A stretch of 64,000 bases of DNA from Mactra quadrangularis (taxonomy: Eukaryota; Mollusca; Bivalvia; Venerida; Mactridae). Within the stretch, counting starts at the first letter, position 1, and the number at the start of each line of letters is the position of its first letter. The position numbers were made by a program, and so were the translations under genes. Location: contig CM046297.1 in assembly GCA_025267735.1 (NCBI GenBank), forward strand, positions 26,934,011-26,998,010, in the 5' to 3' direction. Below are positions 51,601 through 59,876 of the stretch, piece after piece. A model generated the notes under the pieces. The model did not search any database. It saw only the letters and a program-made list of their open reading frames with translations, and was not told the DNA's origin.

Positions 51601-54600
51601 AGTACGGACTTTGTTTATTTTCGGGGGTTATGACCTAGTTTCGACTCTACTTGGAATTTTGGCTCCGTTACGCAATGACATGCAAGATTACTGGTTGAAA
51701 TCATATTTATACATGTTAATTAATCAGTTTTAGTCAGTTTTACCTTTTAGCAGTAGTGTTTAAGGCCTCATTTTACTTTACTTTCATTTCATACTGACTG
51801 TCACATTTTTCCGGCAGCCACGTTGGAAATTGCATGATGGGACATGGTTGCTTAGCGACCGCTTAGAACTTTTGTTTACTTAAATGTCAACTGCTTGTAT
51901 GAAGAAAACTTTTCTATGTCTCTCCAAAGAAACACGTTTAAAAGGCCGTTTGAGGTTACTACCAGTTTAATTAATCATTAAATGATCATTTAAGATCATT
52001 TTCATCACTGATAAAACCTATTTTCATTCAACTTTTTAACTTTCTTTAAAGGCACTATTTGGCGCTGACGTGAATTTGTATGCACTACTTGCACAACGTT
52101 TAATGTGAGCGTAACGTTATTTTTGCGAGCTCACAGCTCACACTGTTAGGTGTGAGCACCATTATTTCTGTGAATTCACATTCTCACATGGGTGACTGTG
52201 AGAATGTCTATGAGTATAAATAGGCCAGAGAACCTTTGAGCAGAGTTCACATTCATTTTGGCTGCCTGGCTGACACGTTAAAATTTAAACTTAAGATCTT
52301 TTGAAATTTCATTCTAGATGGTTAGGTTTTAGAACTTATTGATATTGTTACTTTTAGTAGGCTTCATTCATAAATATTAAATAACGTTTTTTACATTTTA
52401 TAAGATTTTAGTAATTTTAAAGGTGCCATATCATGTATGTAATAAAAATCATAACATTCGAAACAAAGAGTCGTTTGTTGATTATCATAAGTTTTATTTG
52501 TGAACCACTCAGTAAACCACCCAGAGTACCACCCAGTGAACCACGTGTAGTTCAACAGCCAGAGCGCTACAATATTATTTACAAAAATATATATTGTTAT
52601 TTCATTTAATAATTGATAAATTGAATTGAGAGAATCTTTTAAAAGTCATTGAAAAAATCATAGGCAACTTTATACAAATGTGCGTACACAACAGAAGTAA
52701 CAATTAAAATCAAAGTAGTGGATGTATACCTTCTCTGCCACATTTACATTTGTTCTTGATGGTCTTTAACAATAAGTAAGTCTTACAATTTGGATTAAAA
52801 ATCTCTTGTTGACTATCTGAAAGCAGAAAACGATAAGAGCATATTTTATGCAGCATATTTTAAATTGAAATTTGGCAGTATTAAACCGGAATGATAGAAT
52901 TAAGAAATTAGATATTTAATAGTTTTGTAGCTTCAAGCAGCTGTCAAATATTTTGTATTAGCCATTTTGTTCAACACGCTAGCGTTGTAATACATTGATC
53001 TCGGACGTCAAAAAGAATGCTCTATTCAAAGTGAACTTACATAGAAATGAAAGCATGAAATTGACCGTATTGTGAATGTTTCTTGCTTTTGACTTACGAT
53101 AATTTTTATCGTAAGATATTTTTGTAAAAAGTACCTCTGGTCACAGAACGTAAGTAGGAAGACTAACCGCCGCGGTATGGTTGGATTACTGTTTATATGT
53201 CATGTAAAGCACCACCAATTTTATTTGCCTTTTTATCATTTACTTCGAGACCTAAAACGCAGGTTGTTGTCAATAAAATTAGCTTGTAATTGTGACTTTC
53301 CAGAGAGAAATATGGCCTATAGGTAAAAGTCAATAATTCACATTGTTAACAGCCACATTTCTATGTTATGAATTGACTCCAATTCCCCTCTCAACTAAAT
53401 TGGACCAATTGCCAGCGATCAATATAATGCATTTAGTACTTAAATCTCGCCGACAGCTTTCAGCAAATTTAAAACCGAAAGCAATTACTTCGTGATAATA
53501 GGCTCAGTCGTTCAAAAGTCTAAAACTTTGTTAAGCAGGAATACAAATAAATCATATATTGTGAAATAGTCTCCTACCGACATTGGCTTTGATTTTTAAG
53601 TGAACAATAGACATAGCTTTTTGAACAATCGTATGAAAATCAGAAATATCTCTTAAATGTGTAATTGAGTTGATTTAAGTCAATAAAACCAGTGTCAATT
53701 TTTGAATCAGCGAGCTGATACGTATGCCACGACTTATGTAGCTTTAATGGTTAGATAAATATTGTTCTTTTGATGTAAATAAACTTAATACGTATAGTAG
53801 ATTCAAATACTTCCTTCAAAATATTGTTTAAATATGTCTATTCAAATAAAAATCACCGATTTTTGGCCTTAAAATTAACATACTTGAGTTTTTTTCGCCG
53901 GTTTAAACTACTTTATATGTCGTGCTCATGCTAGCATAGTTGAGCATGTATATTAAAGTATATTATTAGAATTTATACATGATGAATAAAAGTTAGTCTT
54001 TCACAGTTCACAGATTTGATTATGTTTTGCGATTTAGATTTAATATCTGTCAGTGTCTGTAATTTAGTTTAGAAAATGTTTTCTTAATATCCTATATCAA
54101 ACTGGCCTATAGATTGTCAAAAAAAAATAAAAAAAAATTATGAAGAGCTCTAAAACCATTCATACCATTTCTAAGGTGTTATATTTTATATACATAACAT
54201 CACAATCTTTTACAGTATGTGAAATTACACTTAAATTGTCATTGTCAAACCACTGCACTACAGCTTTTCTGTCTCCAAAATGTTTCCATACAATTTGACA
54301 GTCTTTTTAGAAAGTTAGTATTAATAACCTGTAAATAAGCATCTTAAATGTTCTTCTATATATAAGAATTATGAAGCGTATTTCTCTAAAATAGTATCTT
54401 ATTGCAATGGCAAATAATTATGAATTAAAAAATTGAATTCGTCCACATGAACTCAGGTACGAGTATCTCAATATTCAAGCTAGTATATACGTCAAGAGTG
54501 GTAATAATTAAAAGTCAAATAAATTCAAACGTTTAACTAGTTAGTGAAAGTTTTGAATAAATAGTCTTTAACTATAAATCAATTTTTGAAATATAATCGG

Positions 54601-56390
54601 TCAGAGATCGCTGATATTGTCAATTAAGACACAACATAGTCGGAACATTGAAATAGGTACTATTGAATTATTATGGCATCGTACTAGGAGATAATCGGCT
54701 TTGGGAAAAAAGAGACAATTAAAAGTGACAGAAAATCTATTACCTTTGTTGCTGAAATAAACCAAAGATTGCTTCCAATTATGATAGAAGTGAAACCATG
54801 AAACGTACAAGTAGAAATAGTCAATTATAGATTGATTTGATAATTGATCAGTGAAAATGGTAAATGGTCTGTTGTGATTTTTAAAGCTATAATATTATAG
54901 ATCTGATTTCGTAGACAGTTATATGAGCGTCGACATCGTCGCAGGTTAACTTACAGGTATTGAACCATTCGGAACACCTCGACCATTCATTGCATGAACA
55001 ATTAGTAGTGAATGGCCGAGGCGTTCCGAATAGTATACAACAAAAGATCGCTTGGTTAGAAGTTAATACACGGTATAGATGCGGACAGGATGGCTATAAT
55101 TGACCCTTTAGTACGAATACTGTATCTGGAACATAACCCATATTCAACCGAGTGTATTAAATTGCATTAACTAACTTTTTTCACTAAATGTGTCATTTGT
55201 CAATCCAATAGTCGTAAGAATATGAGTCCAAATTGCAGTTTGGTACATTTATAAAATATTTGGTGTAATATACATGTATGTCTGTTATAACTTTATACGA
55301 TACAATATTCTAGTCGCTTTATATAACTTTTCACTAATTTAGTCAAATAAATATCAATCGACTACTTTTTAACAGTTTTGTTTGCACTTTCGAAATATAC
55401 AGGACGTCTTTTCGATTTCTGTAATAATTTCGTCAAACTCTGTGTCATATACCTTGTCTTGGGTTTCTTTTTTCGGGGAGTGTTAAGCATATTTACAGAA
55501 AAAATTCTCTAAGTTAGGCATTCGTCCATCAATCGATTTCCTTCAGATTTTTTTTGTTTGCACTTTCAATATATACAGGACGACTTTTCAATTTCTATTA
55601 TAATTTCTAATAATTTCGTCAAAGTCTGCGTCGTATACCTTGTCTCGGATTTTTATTTCGTTTTTTTTATAAAACAAATTTCGCCGTTTTTGGTCTCGTT
55701 TTGTGATAGAAATCCATATAAACTTTTTTGATAGTGAAAGTCAATGTCAACCAGTCAAATAAAGTGAAATATGTCATGACCAATTGTTGTAGAAAATTGA
55801 AAATAATTGGCTTGTTGGAAGTTGTTAAGTCCCACACAATACTGGTTTGTAATTACATGAATTACCCCAATAGAACATGATTTCACATTAGTTTGTTTAC
55901 TTATTATTGACTTATTTCAAAAATTCAAAATTGCGAACTATTTCTTCTTTACGTATAGTTAATCACGAACTACTTTCTACTTTTGACAAGGTTATAAGCT
56001 GTTTATCAAGACATTTTAGAGAAATGCTCAAATTGAATTCAGCTAGTTTTGGTGGAGTAATTACAGAAACTTAGCAAATACTTAACATACATTTATATTA
56101 TACATATGCCCGAAAGAACCCCCTCCCTCTCTTCCTCTTTCTTCTGTGTTTCCTTTTTTATGTGCATGCATTGGACTTAAGTCTTATTGTATGTAGAGTT
56201 AACTCATGTATCATGCTCAAGTTAAATGTCTTTAGATAATAAACGGTTCTTCGGTTCTGTTCTGTTATATCCCTTAATCCGAAAGAGTCAACTATATAAA
56301 TAAAAGGAGAAATAAACAAATGTTTTAATGAACTTTTATTTGTAGAAGAAAATAAAGTAGCTTACCTCCGTATCGTACTGTGATATACAT
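42642..56390 (-). CDS. CXorf65: CXorf65-family protein homologue
   Basis: Five coding exons: 56390-56366, 52816-52730, 45020-44898, 44170-44096 and 42841-42642. All introns are GT..AG and phase 1, giving 510 nt, 169 aa. It starts MYITVRYGD, then QQEIFNPNC, ELSDETGNIK, YASEFLDEREKFILLKVER and YTPLLE. This order of blocks (an N-terminal ubiquitin-like strand pattern, DETG, YAS.FL, KVER) is that of vertebrate CXorf65/C22orf15, whose function is unknown. The last exon is a highly charged Lys/Arg/Glu tail of about 66 residues ending SARSKR. A 5' UTR part of exon 1 probably reaches 56470, with an upstream donor at 56919-56920. A 7.5-kb LTR element sits in the second coding intron. The family call is from memory of the human protein; the exon chain is seen directly. 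Confidence 0.78.
42889..42985 (+). repeat. SINE head fragment
   Basis: CGGCAGCACACAAATTTACT then GATTCGATTTCCGGGC and GGGCATACTTTCGGTGACTT match the tRNA-like head and start of the core of the SINE at 57980-58289. It is truncated afterwards. It lies in the last intron of the CXorf65 homologue. Confidence 0.65.
44374..44731. mobile_element. TA-target MITE, copy 3 (inverted relative to copy 2)
   Basis: Ends are AGGGATATTAGTTATCC and GGAAATAACTGTCTAAAGTC then CCT. TA is present on both sides (44372-44373 and 44732-44733). The inside reads as the complement of copy 2 (GATCCAATTGGCAAGTAGG). It lies in the intron between CXorf65 exons 3 and 4. Confidence 0.8.
45073..46237 (+). repeat. 5' LTR
   Basis: 1165 bp, TGTA..TACA ends. 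It carries two hairpins (45634-45655 and 45677-45704) just upstream of TATAAATA at 45713-45720, the presumed U3 promoter, and AATAAA about 20 bp after TGTATGTAAT near its end. The 168 bp at 45932-46099 is absent from the 3' LTR. Confidence 0.93.
45713..45720 (+). promoter_or_regulatory. LTR TATA box
   Basis: TATAAATA within U3, followed about 30 bp later by AGAGTTCACATTCATTTTGG, a plausible start region. An identical copy lies in the 3' LTR. Confidence 0.65.
46242..46261 (+). promoter_or_regulatory. Primer binding site (tRNA-Leu type)
   Basis: TGGTGTCAGAAGTGGGATTC begins 4 nt after the LTR. It is complementary to the 3' end, including CCA, of a tRNA-Leu of the animal CAG type (ends ..CACTTCTGACACCA), as I recall that tRNA. 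Confidence 0.75.
46351..47892 (+). CDS. gag: Retrotransposon Gag
   Basis: 513 aa from ATG. Residues 1-205 are polar and low in structure. About 210-365 form a Ty3/gypsy capsid-type domain (LPLFTGKEEWSVWHARFEAI, then LDQLLPKIEGQAA, SFASKFRRRTQKPGETAEDF, TRQFLDGL). One CCHC zinc knuckle follows at about 468-483 (CFNCNELGHFARNC). The frame is uninterrupted. Gag should assemble particles and bind RNA, and could in principle be supplied to, or packaged by, related elements. Confidence 0.92.
   Translation: METQTHTEVNSNNLTTQVDDEITFRLPVSSSSCVIQSTPPVETPHNRVSEISIDTNESSSDLSNSYISSQNDSHVQELVSIVKGLHGTVGSLMRDIQALKGESESNFIQNRHNNVQINQNCHTQDLTNIPENGDAVYISQPSNTCMSRDSNYTQFDRFSHPRGVTPTRPNIKGASNQNYSYEDGARNPRYEENYHPQAFRRYRNPSTSRLDVKLPLFTGKEEWSVWHARFEAIATRYQWSTEEKLDQLLPKIEGQAAQFVFSQLRPEIIHDYSALVYELNSRYRVITTPKSFASKFRRRTQKPGETAEDFASDLKRLYDMAYCNRDKYVRNEDLTRQFLDGLQDEDVKFEVEYHKEPETIDEAVYHVVNYIQTKSEDRRNRKNIRRASVSDLDSSDEEDSYTEEQYIRLSRENYKKGKSINARSSDFDQNTMSKLQYDELSDRLKQIEQAISNIGFLSKNNIKGDKRCFNCNELGHFARNCPRKQPTDNSGSQNQGLHLNIEGPALAAKGRSE
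47910..48986 (+). CDS. Protease fused in frame to integrase C-terminal part (pol remnant)
   Basis: 358 aa, starting 17 nt after the gag stop in the -1 frame relative to gag. Residues about 20-150 are a retropepsin-like protease: active-site ADTGAS, then LLGCDVL. From about residue 180 the sequence is the end of an integrase catalytic domain (AYRATPNETTKLTPNLLNIG) followed by the helical linker and a GPY/F-type module (CYDGPFVIKEK, LVHHDKLKPY). Reverse transcriptase, RNase H and the integrase DDE core are absent, yet the frame is open across the joint near residues 160-185. This is an internal deletion that kept the frame. Confidence 0.88.
   Translation: MKVVNQAEGANDSEDRVRGCKEVDLSAGDVLREGVYVKGMVEDVPVTFTADTGASRTIISSKVYDKINKNALPTLSRSCELKGAGGMPIEKHGKGIFNLRLGSLEVKCEAIVAGVEDEVLLGCDVLYHGEMGPADILLSKNVILLNGHKIPCVQISKPLNLHEIRVRNPYPKDTPLKQDDLHLGSLAGAYRATPNETTKLTPNLLNIGREIRLPGNVVYGQIDATVRDGCYSVDCVNHVQKIKEQMLHAQAIARKYMKANAKRNKVLYDVKLTYHNYIKGDLVWCRHETRKVGINPKLEKCYDGPFVIKEKTSDFNFIIILNKEGQQRLVHHDKLKPYEGLDPPKWVLKFVKIVKNNS
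48987..49660 (+). other. Non-coding spacer inside the retrotransposon
   Basis: About 670 bp between the pol remnant and the zinc-finger ORF with no coding sequence. It ends in a good 3' splice site (TGTGTATTTTCAG at 49649-49661). Confidence 0.6.
49662..50837 (+). CDS. Third ORF of the retrotransposon: C2H2 zinc-finger protein
   Basis: Open to the stop at 50837 (about 391 codons from the acceptor). No ATG opens the frame at its 5' end: the first codon of the open frame at 49650 is GTG. TTTTCAG|GCTGCC at 49655-49667 suggests it is the 3' exon of a spliced RNA, so 49662 is used as the start. Two zinc-finger-like motifs lie near the N-terminus: YSCLHCEK with a downstream HVLKHH, and FYCSLCMFRC with HVSSYRRHK. 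A long Thr/Gln/Pro/Asn-rich middle follows, and a basic Lys-rich end (KKPLKSVVKKRN). There is no signal peptide or membrane span, so it is not an envelope protein despite its position. Function unknown; DNA or RNA binding is inferred. Confidence 0.75.
   Translation, partial: AAFPRSSSQQKRYSCLHCEKVGKSYKEARYRVVGHVLKHHLSLDETPFYCSLCMFRCTSLDTLKSHVSSYRRHKLMADSSGTINQQQCLIQNSSARQITEGIDYRHEQIDELDNLLLNDTFDLEMFQNQQTKVQDPYMTPAYQPTKKLRLTRDNTPVLDEPYSPSTPYIPDFNNNSHQVVNNTSVLTATLQQTTQPTFNVPIHLTTNQPTLNLQNNPSTTQPSILPPVTTASFQSLTTPPLPVLRQGLDTQNGSSNLADEVSSQTDHGEMTFDQLLGDPIPKSPVFGNTPRREPAVSDAQTQTNEDLQFTPKTDGISEAVFKDCMSKIVSAIDWNSRTIRNNDKTTGLIVDSLNKLNRTVERLAQHLHSKSSKPESASPKKPLKSVVKKRN
50838..51558 (+). other. 3' untranslated region with recurring ACTGTGTTC motif
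   Basis: AACTGTGTTC or one-base variants recur at about 50899, 50920, 50965, 51011, 51058, 51111 and 51267. No ORF is present. It precedes the polypurine tract. Confidence 0.7.
51559..51574 (+). promoter_or_regulatory. Polypurine tract
   Basis: GAAAAGAGGGGGGTAA ends at the first base before the 3' LTR, the expected position for the plus-strand primer. Confidence 0.85.
51575..52571 (+). repeat. 3' LTR (168-bp deletion)
   Basis: 997 bp, identical by eye to the 5' LTR over the compared sequence except that 168 bp (5' LTR 45932-46099) is missing after GGTGCCATATCA. Ends GCTACA and is followed by the ATAT target duplication. Confidence 0.92.
54967..55031. repeat. 23-bp inverted repeat with 19-bp loop
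   Basis: ATTCGGAACACCTCGACCAT.. (54967-54989) pairs with ..GGCCGAGGCGTTCCGAAT (55009-55031) with two mismatches. In a minus-strand transcript, the sense of the surrounding gene, both mismatches become G-U wobbles. Confidence 0.85.
55376..55660. repeat. Direct repeat pair, about 105 bp
   Basis: TTTGTTTGCACTTTC.AATATA, ACAGGACG.CTTTTC.ATTTCT, AATTTCGTCAAA and ATACCTTGTCT occur in the same order at about 55376-55480 and 55550-55660. Type unknown. Confidence 0.7.
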
Positions 56391-57827
56391 TTTTTTAAAT
56401 AATCCAGTTATTTTTTTGTTACAATCGTAAAATGAACTCTGAATTTACTCCATTATGTATACACTCTTAACTGAAAATGAAAAAAAGAAGAAAATTATAG
56501 CATTGAAACCTCTACTGATAGATTAAAGTCTGAACAATAAGGCTTCGTACAATACAATTTAATAATATTTATTCGTAGCTTTACAATTCTATTTTCAAAT
56601 GAAATCAAAACCTTATTATTAGAAAATTTTGACGATAGCATTTGTTATTGATACCGGTTTAAATTACCTACGAGCGATTTACCTTCAATCATATTAACGT
56701 AGAAATAAATTATATTTAATTTTATTGATGTTTTAGAAAAAAATGAAGAAAGCGAATAGTGCATCCAATAGAACGCACTTACAATATCGATATTAAATTT
56801 CATATATAAAAAACAGCGTGCGCACAAAAGCTTGGCTTAAACCACGTTCGTACCGTATCTAAACTCAGTCTATAGAAATAATGAAAATTAATTACAAATC
56901 GACTGAAAAAAAAACTTACCAAATCAATACACAGCGCAGTAAGTTCTCCTTCTACACTGAGAATTAAATAAAAGTTTTGTTACAAATTGCAAACGAACAA
57001 AAGCTCGGCTACAAACACTTGTAAATTCAATAAAAGTTTTTCAACCAATTGCGGATAAGTTTAAATGCCGTACCTGATCGTAGAGTCCGATTAGTCAAAA
57101 CAAGGCGGCATGTATTTGGCACCGTGCGATTGGTTTTTATCAGTACTGTATAACAGCAATCAGTTGTTTAAAGATTGGACGGTGATTTATAGACGTTTGA
57201 AGTTATACAGTCACTTGCCCTCATCGATCACTATTTGAGGTCAACTTATTCAATAGACCAATTAATTAAATACGGAAACTGAATAAATCATCTGAAGTGA
57301 TTTAGATAAGTACTGTACATGAACGTATAAGTGTGTATTATCGCCTCTACACTATTTAGTCCACCATTTGTTACTTTGGACTTTACTAGTTGATAAAACT
57401 TTGGTTTAAACGGCACCATAAAAACTAACACCAAAGCAAATTGTTCTGTACGTTAGCCAATAGTGTGGATTACAAGTTTAGTCCGTAATCTATTGTCATC
57501 GCTTATAACTTTTTATTGTCATCTTGATGTAGAGAGATCATGCAATGGTTGAAGTAAATAAGCCTCATATACTTTGTGGGAAAAAGTAAAACATCCTTAT
57601 ATAAAGACCATTTCGGTATTAAGACCTATTTTGATGGTCCTAATAGCCGAACTTTATTGTACTTCGAGAATGGATGAATATCCATGGGTTTAAACTGGTT
57701 TTTACATGCGTTTTAACATGTGATTTGAATTGCTTTAGCACTCACGGTGAACAAATGTGGAAGTTTATTATACTGTCTATCTAGTGCTTGTTTGTTCGAC
57801 ACCAGGGCAAGGCCTACAGACCATTAA

Positions 57828-57900
57828 ATTGGTAAGGAAATACTTTCTACGGCCATTCTCCTTTCTACCATTATATTAAGTAGGATACTTGGCTCGCTCT
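57828..57900 (+). repeat. SINE core fragment
   Basis: TTTCTACGGCCATTCTCCTT then CTACCATTAT and AAGTAGG match the SINE section that follows the tRNA-like head. Head and tail are missing. It lies about 80 bp before a full copy. Confidence 0.5.
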
Positions 57901-57979
57901 ACTGAATGTACATACTTGTTTGAGCCCAATCAAAATGTTTGATGCATATGTCTAGATATCTAAATGTATCAAGAGATAA

Positions 57980-58289
57980 GCCGGTCGGCTAGCTCAGTTG
58001 GTTGCACGCAAGTCTACTGATCGAGGGGTCGTGGGTTCGATTCCCAGGCGGGGCATACTTTCGTCGAGCTTGGTCATGAAATTATTTCTACGACCATTCT
58101 CCCTCCTACCAATTATTTTTAATTATGTAGGGCAGTTGTCAGTCACTGGCGAAAGTATGCGCTTAGTAGTCGGTTAACAGCTAAATCCAGAGATTTAGCC
58201 TTTCCGGAAGGAGTGAGTAGGTTGACTGACCGCCGTTATATGACCTTATTTGTGTTGCCATGGCGTTAAACCCAACAAAAACAAACAAG
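57980..58289 (+). repeat. tRNA-derived SINE, full copy
   Basis: A box TAGCTCAGTTGG, B box GGGTTCGATTCCC, core GGCAGTTGTCAGTCACTGGC, the sequence GAGTGAGTAGGTTGACTGAC and tail GCGTTAAACCCAACAAAAAC, collinear with 405-707. It is the best-preserved copy in the window. Confidence 0.85.
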
Positions 58290-58739
58290 TATCTAGAGAC
58301 AGTAAAAAGTCGACTGACATAAACTGCAGATGCTGATTGAAATTTCACTGACCAGTGTGGCGAAAGTACACAATTCAGTTAAAGCACTGTTTAATTTTTT
58401 CGAACTGTCAGTGACGAATGCATTAATCTTATTCATTAGAATATCCACTACATTCAGTACTCACGATCGATTAAATTATATTTATATCAGCGGGGTTAAT
58501 ATTCGCTCTTCTGGATTTGAATTAAAATAAAAAAATAAAAACTGCTTCATGAAGACGTTTGATATAATTTGTAGGAATTAATCTTCTTCGTCATTGTCCA
58601 GTGTTAACAACATGTCCAACTTTTAGACCCATATACAATGTATGATCTCAAGTCGTTACTCGATTTTTAATAGAAAATATTTGGGAAAATTCTTTAAACG
58701 GTAATATCTCTTTTATCGTTTAAGATATCTATTTCGTCC

Positions 58740-58885
58740 ATGGAAAAGTGTGTTATTTTAGTCTATAGAAAAAAATGGAATTGAAGTCTATGGAATTAAA
58801 TTTGATTTAGTCTATGAAAAATTTCGAATTTTTTTGCCGATGGAAAATAGATTTTTAATCTATGGATAAATTTATAATTTTAGTC
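58740..58885. repeat. Degenerate tandem repeat (TTTAGTCTATGGAAAAA type)
   Basis: About six imperfect copies of a 20-30 bp unit around TAGTCTATGGAA or TAGTCTATGAAA, directly upstream of a distinct minisatellite. Confidence 0.6.
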
Positions 58886-58899
58886 TATTGAAAAAAAAA

Positions 58900-59060
58900 T
58901 TAGTGGTTTGACGCCTCAGAAAATTTAGTGGCGTGACACCCCAAAAATATTAAGTGGTGTGACGCCCCCGAATTATTTAGTGGTGTGACGCCCCCAAAAA
59001 ATTAGTGGTGTGACGCCCCAGAAAAATTTAGCGGTTTGACGCCTCAAAACAATTTAGTGG
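58900..59060. repeat. 26-bp minisatellite
   Basis: About six and a half tandem copies of TTTAGTGGTGTGACGCCCC plus a short A-rich run, period about 26 bp (unit starts near 58901, 58926, 58952, 58978, 59003, 59028 and 59054). Copies differ by point changes, mostly CCCC/CCTC and GTG/TTG. Confidence 0.88.
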
Positions 59061-59734
59061 TATCGATCACAACATGGGGTCATGGCTTGTAGATGAGGTT
59101 ATCGCAAAACTGATGTAACTACGATCAGAGCTATATGGCTTTATCAAAATCTTGATAAGTCTAAAAGTTGGGTATGTTTGTTTAAGTGTCCATTTTTTAA
59201 ACAAAGTGGGAACCTTTTAAAAAAACAACCTAGCTGTATTCATTTATACGCTAATGTTCAATAGACCTGCTCCAAAATGTTTTTAGAGCTTAATGATGTA
59301 ATTTGAAGCAGTTTTTTTTTCTTCACCAAGACTTCAACTTAAACAAACTGTGATCAAAACTATTGTTTCACTTATTGACGACCAAATTCTACTTTCGGTT
59401 TCGATCAACTTTTACTTTGAAATGCAATGCATAACATAAACATATTTAAGCAAAATTTGCATTTATCTAAAAAATCTTGTTTATTAAGATATTTGAAATA
59501 GATAAATGTCTTTCTCCTATGCAGTCCAAACAACAGTGTTAAATTTGATAATGGGGCTTTAATGGAAAAGGAAATATCAGATTATCATCCAGTTTGTAAT
59601 TGATTTCCTCCACGTGTTATTTCACACCATAAAACGTCTAAACCGATGTAAACACAATATTTATTCCTTTTGCACCATGGAAACATATAGCGCTCAGTGA
59701 ATAATGATTGACTTAGAAACTAACCATAAGTTGT

Positions 59735-59876
59735 AATCGATGCATTGATTTCACTTCGGAAGTTTCCGTATGAAATCGATATACATCGGTATATTATATT
59801 AACAGATTTGTCGCTGTGAGATATGATTGATGGGAAAATAGGCATTATTAAAGTGAAATCAATGCATTGATTTCAC
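59735..59876. repeat. Repeat pair containing a 24-bp perfect palindrome
   Basis: AATCGATGCATTGATTTCAC (59735-59754) and AATCAATGCATTGATTTCAC (59857-59876) are near copies, each followed by CTCGGAA / TTCGGAA and a .TCCGT.A block. The second is part of a perfect 24-bp palindrome at 59853-59876. Confidence 0.75.

Larger units (their letters stand above)
45073..52571 (+). mobile_element. LTR retrotransposon (Ty3/gypsy-type), RT-less
   Basis: The 7.5-kb element has LTRs of 1165 and 997 bp that start TGTAAC and end GCTACA, with ATAT target duplications at 45069-45072 and 52572-52575. The order is LTR, primer site, gag, protease fused to integrase tail, C2H2 ORF, polypurine tract, LTR. No reverse transcriptase or RNase H sequence was found, so it cannot move on its own. 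It is antisense to the host gene. Matching LTR ends suggest recent insertion. Confidence 0.93.
52576..56365. other. First and second intron sequence of the CXorf65 homologue
   Basis: Apart from exon 52730-52816, this holds a perfect short palindrome (53093-53115), a 23-bp inverted repeat (54967-55031) and a pair of direct repeats (about 55376-55480 and 55550-55660). No other gene was recognised. Confidence 0.5.

Noticed and set aside
58900..59060. CRISPR-like array
   Set aside because: The period is only about 26 bp with no unique spacers of useful length, the units are diverged, and the context is an animal genome. It is a minisatellite.
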